Source: Aphelenchoides besseyi (taxonomy: Eukaryota; Nematoda; Chromadorea; Rhabditida; Aphelenchoididae). Taken from it: a DNA stretch of 64,000 nucleotides. A program made the translations under genes and the position numbers. Numbering within the stretch: the stretch's first letter is position 1; each line of letters opens with the position of its first letter. Positions 57,295 to 64,000 of the stretch are shown one piece after another. Under the pieces are notes generated by a model. The model searched no databases and was not told the DNA's origin. It saw only the letters and a program-made list of their open reading frames with translations. Location: contig JAMPIQ010000001.1 of assembly GCA_024699855.1 (NCBI GenBank), positions 11,036,001 through 11,100,000 on the forward strand. The letters are read 5' to 3'.

Positions 57295-59379
57295 GTTGAT
57301 AGACGTTTACGACGAAGAATATAGACGACAACGAATAGATTAAAAGTAACGGTTTTTACGCCTTTTTTACTCAATTTAACCAAACGATGGGCATATCGTT
57401 TGGATTTACGCTTATTAGCCTTAAAGCATTTACGCTATTTAGCCGCGAAACATTTGCGCTTTTTATTTTTCCTTTGTCTACAAATCATACTAATCCAAAG
57501 ATCTTTCATCTATTGTTAATCGATTCCGAGTCGTCATGGTTAAGACAATGTCTTATGCTAAAGATACCCGTCGATATCGACGACTACGAGCGAACATTTG
57601 GTTCGAATTCTCCTCTTATCGATTGCGTTTTTGTAGGTATTTGATTACTTTCATTCAACAAAATACGTAATTGCTTAATGTGATCTTCTGTAAAATTTCG
57701 TAAAATGTTAGAATTTAAAGGACATCAATGTGCTCAACAGTTGATGTGTGATTGGAATGCAAGTTTGTATGAACGTTAACTTCCATTTGTAAGATTAGAA
57801 CATAAACGAGGCTCTAAATGCGTCAAATTACTGAAACCCGTTGAGTTCGCAAAGCTAAAAGTTTGCCGTCGTTTCGTATTGAAGTCGTTTTTCTAGAACG
57901 TTTATTGATGACTTGATCTCAAAATGAACATTCTGTTTGAAAGTTTTGTGGGTGAAAATGCGCACGGATCATCGTTCAAAGAGCACTCGTTTTTATCTCG
58001 ATGTTCAATTTTTTCGAGAAAAACTCAAAAATTTCAATTTTGACTGCCGTCTACAAGTTTGCTAATGAAAGCAGAGCTAATAAACTTCCCGTAATCGTCG
58101 GGTTTATTCGGAGGTTTTTAAAAGTTATCGGACGAGTGAGTGGATCAGCTGGAACGGTCGAGTGGATTAAGCAAAACAAACGGAACGACCTTGTGCTTGT
58201 TTTTCGAGAGTTTCCTTTTGAGTTTGAATGATGGAAATGACGAGTCTGTTGATTCAATGGAGAATTCTTTTTGCTTATTCATAATTGATTTCAACGTTCC
58301 GATGATCTCAGCGCAATTCGTTGTCAACTTTGAATGGTCGTGAGCACGTACATAAAATCCACAGACTGACTCACCTAAACGCCTCCAGTGGCTAAGTTCG
58401 AAGACACAAAGCAAAAATTTTTTGAGGATTCCCATTCATCTATCCGCAAATTTGAAAACATTTTTTTTCGATTGGTTACCCAGCATAGAAGAACTTTGAG
58501 CTGTTAGCCTACGAAATTACTTGGTTATGTTTATCTGTTCCACTCGCGCAGCAAATTTGGTTGACGATCGTTTTTGTGCGCGCCACATTGCTCAACCGTT
58601 TGTGGGTTGATCGGAAATCGAATTGATGGTCAACGTTCTTTTGAGCGGAATAAAGAAAGTCGGGGTGGGAGGGGCTTTTATGTTCTTTTGTTGGTCACTT
58701 TCGATGAAAAGCATCCGCCACGGAGAAAACATGTTGATGGAACGGTGTTATCGGGGTCCGTCAAGTTGTTTTCCAAAGAATCATTTTTGTTTTTGATTGA
58801 TTAATTGTCGACAGTTTGCACGTGACTATTCTTTGAATTCGAAAAGTTTGCAGTTGAACCACAAATTCCAACTTGTTGCAGCGACATGATTTCATTGTTT
58901 GTCCTTCGATGATTTTGCATTTGAAATCAAAAGATCACGATCACAATATGGTTTACTGTACGTTTCCGGTCGTTCAAGATTGTGTCAGGACAACTGCTCG
59001 GAAGTGTAAACATTGAAGTGAAATCATCATTTGAACTTCGAATTGTTCAGTTGACTTTGAGTGAGAGCTCGAGATATATATTCTGAGCTGACAAATGTTA
59101 TGGAAAGTGTTAACTGAGATCCGATCAGATCGACTTGACAGCCTCGAAATAACTTCCGCTTTTCTGCTTAACAAGTCAATCAGCCGAGTTCACGAGTTGT
59201 GATCAAACACGACATGGAGTCGTTCGCGCGACTGTCAAGTGCAAACAAATCCGTTAAAATGTTCAAAAATTTCGTTGTAATCCTTATAGTTTACTTTTTT
59301 TTGCATGTCACGCGTAGGTTATCCGCGTTCGATTTGTTATATAAGTCCGGGACTGGAGTTGCTTATTTCAGATACGAAA
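57295..59379. other. 2 kb without a confident gene
   Basis: AT-rich. A possible short minus-strand start exon at 58376-58435 (MGILKKFLLCVFELSHW followed by a GTGAGT donor) has no clear partner exon. A plus-strand open frame at 59214 upstream of CLN3 (MESFARLSSANKSVK) may be 5' UTR. No repeat or RNA gene recognised. Confidence 0.4.
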
Positions 59380-60984
59380 ATGAAAACCGTAGAGTTGCGG
59401 AATCACATCGCCTTCTGGTGGTTTGGAATGTGCAACAGCTTTGCCTTTATCGTGATGCTGAGTGCCGCCAATGACATCGTACGCCAACAAACGGCTGCCA
59501 GCGACTTCCGAAACGATGATTCGGCAAATTCGACGGCAACTTGCGAAGTGAGTAGCAAATTTGTTTCGTTATTTTGACTTGTTTTCAGACGAACTCCAAA
59601 ATCGATCAGTGCAAAAACCAACCGTTGGGTTTGGTTGTTCTAGCTAACGTAATTCCGGCTTTCGTAATCAAGATGCTGCTGCCATTTGGGATACATCGAA
59701 TTCCGTTCAGTTTGCTTCATATTTTGGTTTGCGTGGCTCAAGCCACTAGTTATCTTCTGGTCGCTTTTTCTTCATCGATTCCTATGAGCTTGTTGGGCGT
59801 TGGATTTGCAGCATTGAGTTCTGGTCTTGGCGATTTGACTTATTTGGCGCTGTCTTCACACTACGGAAGCCAGATTATCAGCTCGTGGTCTAGTGGAACC
59901 GGCGGTTCCGGCATTTTCGGCTCGATTCTTTACGCCGCTCTTACAGAAAAGAATCTCATTGGTCTGTCACCACAACAGGCACTTCTGACAATGCTCATTG
60001 TGCCGGTGGTTTTCTTCTTAATGTGAGTCAATGATTGTTGTCTGAAAGCAAATCGTTTTCAGTTATTTCTTTGTGTTGACTCCCGCATCCACCGTCTATT
60101 TGCCAACTTTGAATCCAAAAACGTGGATTATTCCAACTTCCGAAATCTCAAAATTGAGTCAACGCTCATCCACAAATCAAATCGTCAATTGTGAAAGTCA
60201 AAGCGAAGACTTGGACCAACAGAAATGCGATAATGAAAAGATGTCGATTTCACATCGTCTACGCGCGATAATCGTGAGTTTTGTCGCTGATTGACTTTGA
60301 AAACTTTCGGCTATTCAGCCACTACTCAAATTCATTATTCCCTTAACATGCGTCTATCTGATGGACTACACCGTACAGCAGGGAATGGTGAGCTGTGTCA
60401 ATCGAAACCAAATATACGCTTCTTTAGACCGCGTTCCTCATCTTTGATTGCTCTAACGGTCTAACTAAAGAATCTCAGTATCGTTGGTAAATTTGAATCA
60501 AAAGATTATAATAAGATTAAGTTTAAGGTTCCAAGTATGTTACTGCTGCGGGGCTTTCTTGGCGCGGACGTTCACCAACTTCTTGGAGCTGCCGTTTTTC
60601 TTTCTTTATCTGTTCCCAATTTATGAGGTAAACACGTGCAGAAATGAACTCAAGATTAATACCATTTCAGATCTTAAACGCCGTTTTCTTCTTTTTCGAA
60701 ACGCTTCATGACTTCATTCCACACATTTCGATTGTTTTTGTTTTGGTTCTCATTGAGGGAGCGATTGGTGGAGCGTCGTATGCCAACACGTACTTTAGGA
60801 TACACAAAGAGGTAGGGTCGACAAATATTGCCGTTAGAATTCCGAGCTTCAGATCGAACCCTCAAAACTCGAGTTTAGTTTGGCCATTACGACTATGAGC
60901 GATGTGATCGGCATTTCGGCTGCTGGCCTTCTGTCGTTTTTCATTCACTCGTTTGTTTGTAATTATTTTGCCGCAAATTCATGA
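59380..60984 (+). CDS. CLN3 (battenin) lysosomal membrane protein
   Basis: CLN3 is a multi-pass lysosomal/endosomal protein of the MFS-like fold; loss causes juvenile Batten disease in humans, and it is linked to glycerophosphodiester export. Eight exons: 59380-59547, 59589-60022, 60063-60273, 60319-60387, 60428-60486, 60528-60625, 60671-60811 and 60853-60984, all GT-AG and in phase. Signature motifs: RNHIAFWWFGMCNSFAFIVMLSAANDI at the start, LLVAFSSSIPMSLLGVGFAALSSGLGDLTYLALSS, WSSGTGGSGIFG, and YQFGVF-equivalent YRWFQVCYCCGAFLARTF. The last TM helices include ISAAGLLSFFIHSFVCNYF. The start ATG follows TTATTTCAG at 59371, suggesting trans-splicing. AATAAA overlaps the stop region at 60986. 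C. elegans has three CLN3 genes; which one this matches is not decidable here. Confidence 0.93.
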
Positions 60985-61816
60985 GAATAAACTCGTTTCT
61001 ATCACTCATCAATCATACAAGTTTGTGAATACAGCTCCTGGAGTTGATGTCAAATAAACGATATCGTAAGAAAAAAACAAAACAAAGCGGTGGGCGTCGG
61101 AGCGTTCGCAAGCAGACTGAATTAAAAAGCTCAGACGCTGATCGCCTGTGGCAGTTCAATTTATGGGCGTTCTTTTTGTTTGGATTTTTAGCGCGTTTAG
61201 AAGAGACGCGACAGTAGAATCGATCTTTAGTGTTGATATTCGAGGCCTTTCCCAAACCGTCTATAAACATCTCACCCCTCGTTAAACACCGCTAAACGCC
61301 AATACCATTCGTTAAACCATCGACCTTTTCTTTTCACAATCGAGTCGCCAGCCGGATTGTTTGGTCGACCCTCATAGTTTTCTCCTTCAGTTCGCCCAGC
61401 AATTTTAAATTTCTTATCTTCGTTATTATTTTATGTTTTTGTCTTCTCTTTAGTTTTAACTCTTTGGTTTCCTCTCCTACTTAGCTTCGAGTCGTGATCA
61501 ATTAATAAAGGTTTATTAACCCAAGTTTGAGGTAAAATCAAAGCTTGGGACAATTGATCTCTTCGAAGAAGTCAAAATTCTACACGATTATGAATATTAA
61601 GTTGATTCGACTGTTTGCTTTGCAGCACTCATCACACAAAGTTTTGTGCTTTCTATCTGCACATCGAACTTTACGACCACCGTTTAAAACTTTCATTCAA
61701 CGACTGCTTAGTTCTTTTTGTTAACTCTGCGGTTTTACTGTGTCCATCATTTATCTTCAAATATCAATTGAAAGTCAACCTTGAGATTTAGATTCTTCAA
61801 CAATCAATCGACGAAA
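60985..61816. other. Intergenic
   Basis: Contains the CLN3 poly(A) signal at about 60986. No gene recognised to 61816. Confidence 0.4.
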
Positions 61817-62314
61817 ATGGATAGCTCCACAAGTTTTAAGTTAACCAAGGACAAGTACGAGGACGTGAAACCGACGATGAAGAGCATGAAAGCATTAGTT
61901 AAAAATGCTGTACTGGTATGTGAATCGCAAACGTTGAATTTGCAACGCCAACGTGCATTTTCTTTACGTTTAGACTTTAGTTATTTGATTACAATATTGT
62001 ATTTTCAAAAATAGATCAATGGTGTGATCGAAAACTTCGAAGATCAAAAGTCTGCACGAATGTGCGACTTCAATAAAGCGGGTAAAAGAACGGCCCGTGA
62101 AAGTTCGGTCGAACGCATCATGAAGCGTTCGAGGTGCGACGATCGCCATCAAGTGTGTATTGATCTTCGAGAATTCCCACTCCAAAAGACGAGTCGATGT
62201 GAAAAATTATCGTTTGAAGAAGATCGATTCCAAGTTGATAGCGTTTCAGACATTCAGCACATGGCGTGGCGAATCGTTGTTTCAAACACGGTCGTCCGAG
62301 TAGACCGTAGATAA
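61817..62314 (+). CDS. Small basic protein, unassigned
   Basis: Exon 1 from ATG 61817 (MDSSTSFKLTKDKYEDVKPTM) ends at a GTATGT donor (61916). Exon 2 starts after CAAAAATAG (62015) with INGVIENFEDQKSARMCDF and runs to TAG at 62314. About 130 residues, Lys/Arg-rich in the middle (KRTARESSVERIMKRSRC), with several cysteines. No signal peptide or TM. A nuclear location would fit the basic clusters but is inference; I do not recognise the family. Confidence 0.4.
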
Positions 62315-63052
62315 TCATAATCGGGAAGCCGCGACATTTACGTCGAATGTTTCGTGTTTTTTAAATTCGAGTAATGTCCATATATCGCGTTCGTTTGCCA
62401 GAGCAGTAAACAACCATTATTTTAGATGGAAGCTTACATATCGCACACTTTCCACAACGTACGCTGTACATTCAACAATCGTTCAATCACGTTTGCGGAA
62501 AATAATTAGTATTAGTGTTTGTTTCTACCAGCGGCCCAAGCACGGACCTTCCGAGTGGACAAGAAGACCAACGGGCCATACAACGTACATATGGGCCGTA
62601 TGTACTTCATGGTGAGCAGCAAAATCATTTTTGTTTAATGACTTTTTAAGATTAACGGAGGACATTGGAACTCGGGCGACGTCACCTTCAGTTACCACCG
62701 CACAAATCTTCCGCTATTTTTTGAACTTATCCAATCACTCTACTCGCAAAACTTTATATATATTGATTAACTTCACGTTCAGTCTTTACGGACAACCGCT
62801 GGGCAACTAGAAGAACATTCTGGAGGCCTTGGCGTTACAAATTGACCGTGGGAGGATCAAACTGATAAAGTATGTTTATTGAATGAGCGTGCCTGTGACA
62901 AGTTTATGCGGGATTATATAGTGGATCGCGGGCGTCTGGTCGGAAGTGGGCTACTCCGGCCATTCCGCGCCCACTCCACAACCCCCTTATAGACCCCGTT
63001 TTGTTTTTTGTTTTCTCTTGGTTCCGGATAAACACCCTTTCGGTTCTCGATT
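62315..63052. other. Exon-like fragments, no coherent gene
   Basis: A segment at about 62533-62610 (RTFRVDKKTNGPYNVHMGRMYFM) joins by a GT-AG intron to INGGHWNSGDVTFSYHRTNLPLFFELI (about 62650-62767). A third piece after CGTTCAG at 62781 reads SLYGQPLGN, a TAG, then KNILEALALQIDRGRIKLI. The NG...G...FF-L spacing faintly recalls doublecortin repeats, but the evidence is too weak to name. May be a decayed gene or part of the GIY-YIG gene that follows. Confidence 0.2.
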
Positions 63053-63377
63053 TTGGATTTGGCGTTGCGACGCGTCATCTTCGACGCCGCTCTTCTACCC
63101 ATCGACACCACTTCCTGCACCTTCAAGAAAATTGTCATTGCAGCGTTCTACGTTGGCAAAGGCAAGGGAGTTTGTGTTGCCGACCAATTCTTAGGTGAAC
63201 GAGATAACTACAAGTTAAGCATCGAATTAAATTATTATCACATTAAACTCGTCTTTCAGAAAACCAAAATCGGCATGTAAACGCTACATTCAAGACTTGT
63301 GGGCAAAAGGAAAGTCAGTGATTCCCTTCAAATTTTGCCCCACAAGTATCGAAAATATGGCATTCACGACCGAATAA
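63053..63377 (+). pseudogene. GIY-YIG nuclease domain fragment (LEM-3/ANKLE1-like), truncated
   Basis: The exon around 63065-63221 encodes LLPIDTTSCTFKKIVIAAFYVGKGKGV: the FYVGKGK core of the LEM-3/ANKLE1 GIY-YIG domain. It joins by a GT-AG intron (63214-63259) to KPKSACKRYIQDLWAKGKSVIPFKF and SIENMAFTTE, where a TAA (63375-63377) ends the frame just where the family continues with the conserved E..MI helix. LEM-3/ANKLE1 cut branched DNA and resolve chromatin bridges at cell division. No ankyrin repeats or LEM domain are seen upstream. Probably a gene remnant or the broken 3' end of one. Confidence 0.5.
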
Positions 63378-63654
63378 ACGGCAGCCAAGTAAACGGCCGC
63401 TGAAGAAACCACAGCCAAAGAAAAGTAGGTTAGGCTACGATATTCTAGTTTATCGTCAATTCAGCCGCTTGTCGAGATCAAAACCGAAACTGTAAGGTTC
63501 ATCAGAATATGTGCACAAGGAATGTAAGTTTCTTAAGGCGATAATCCCCATTGAAACAGCGAATTTCAGCGCTATCAAAAGGCAATGCACAGTGCGTGTT
63601 CAAAGACCTGTGGAAATTGTCGTGGTTAACAAATTCAAACAACAAATTTAACGG

Positions 63655-63974
63655 TCAACAATGAATTTCAAACAAGAAAACTTTTTCTCCACAAGAAATC
63701 GGCGGAATCAACGTCTGCAAGTCTCCATCGGAACCTGCGATCTGATTTGTTCCAACGGTGTACAATCGAGAAGTGTAGTTGTAGTTCTGTTGGGCTGAAT
63801 TTAATTGTAAGCTTCCGGTTAGAGGATCGAACTTACTCAGAGCCCTGCGAAAGTGATCCAAAGTCTCCACATTTCGTTCAGTTGCTGCAACGAGAATTCG
63901 ACCGAAATTCAGATGAGAAAACGCGTCGATCAAACGATCCGCCAACTCAACATCGTAGATCAGGTCTGAGACTT
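63655..63974 (-). CDS. Unassigned protein, 3' exons only (runs off the right edge)
   Basis: An exon begins after GTCTCAG at about 63974 (LIYDVELADRLIDAFSHLNFG, RILVAATERNVETLDHFRRAL), followed by a GT-AG intron (about 63790-63832) and a last exon (QQNYNYTSRLYTVGTNQ, GDLQTLIPPISCGEKVFLF) to TGA at 63655. The 5' part lies beyond the window. No family recognised. Confidence 0.5.
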
Positions 63975-64000
63975 CAAATTCAAATACTTTTCGAATGTCA

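Noticed and set aside
1..64000. CRISPR arrays, rRNA genes, insertion sequences or intact transposons
   Set aside because: No regularly spaced direct repeats, rRNA motifs, terminal inverted repeats or transposase/reverse transcriptase domains were seen.

Overview
The window is nuclear DNA from an animal, most likely a nematode. Introns are tiny (often 35-50 bp) and dense. The genes include a nematode-type 7TM chemoreceptor, MATH/MATH-BTB proteins, a GT14 glycosyltransferase of the expanded nematode type, a SoxC factor, GIPC, CLN3, an EndoU nuclease and a type IV collagen. Pyrimidine-CAG acceptors just upstream of many start codons, together with closely packed same-strand genes, suggest spliced-leader trans-splicing and operons, although no SL gene is visible here. 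Exons were joined by hand from reading frame, splice signals and family motifs; no database search was run.

Layout. 0-5.4 kb: 5' end of a thiolase, a complete panB (ketopantoate hydroxymethyltransferase, unexpected in an animal), some decayed-looking exons and a SoxC gene. 5.4-8.9 kb: no confident gene. 9-14 kb: methylthioribulose-1-phosphate dehydratase directly behind, or fused to, a BED-finger exon; then a two-TM protein and a GT14 enzyme that look like an operon. 14.9-24.1 kb: one type IV collagen gene cut into about 100 exons. 24.5-32 kb: aspartic-protease relic, secreted Cys-rich protein, unassigned genes and a MATH plus MATH-BTB tandem. 32-44 kb: a zinc-finger/Ig protein, a multi-TM protein, GIPC, a member of an unassigned beta-rich family, a divergent pair (coiled-coil protein and SH2 tyrosine kinase), two more coiled-coil or secreted proteins and EndoU. 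45-54 kb: GPCR and DXO-like fragments, a tRNA-Gln, a His-rich secreted protein, a secreted protein built of three copies of an unrecognised repeat, a chemoreceptor and a mucin-like protein. 54-64 kb: a second MATH-BTB-like gene, the second beta-rich family member, CLN3, a small unassigned gene, a truncated GIY-YIG nuclease domain and the 3' part of an unassigned gene.

Two cross-cutting observations matter. First, several exon joins that protein families force do not obey GT-AG (AT-AC, TT-AG, GT-GG, GT-CG, GT-AC, AT-AG), alongside many GC-AG introns. Second, at least five otherwise good genes carry a one-base frame break inside a short homopolymer, which looks more like assembly error than gene death. 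The collagen, about 100 exons long with one irregular donor and no frame break, shows the sequence is largely reliable, so each irregular junction needs checking against reads and transcripts.
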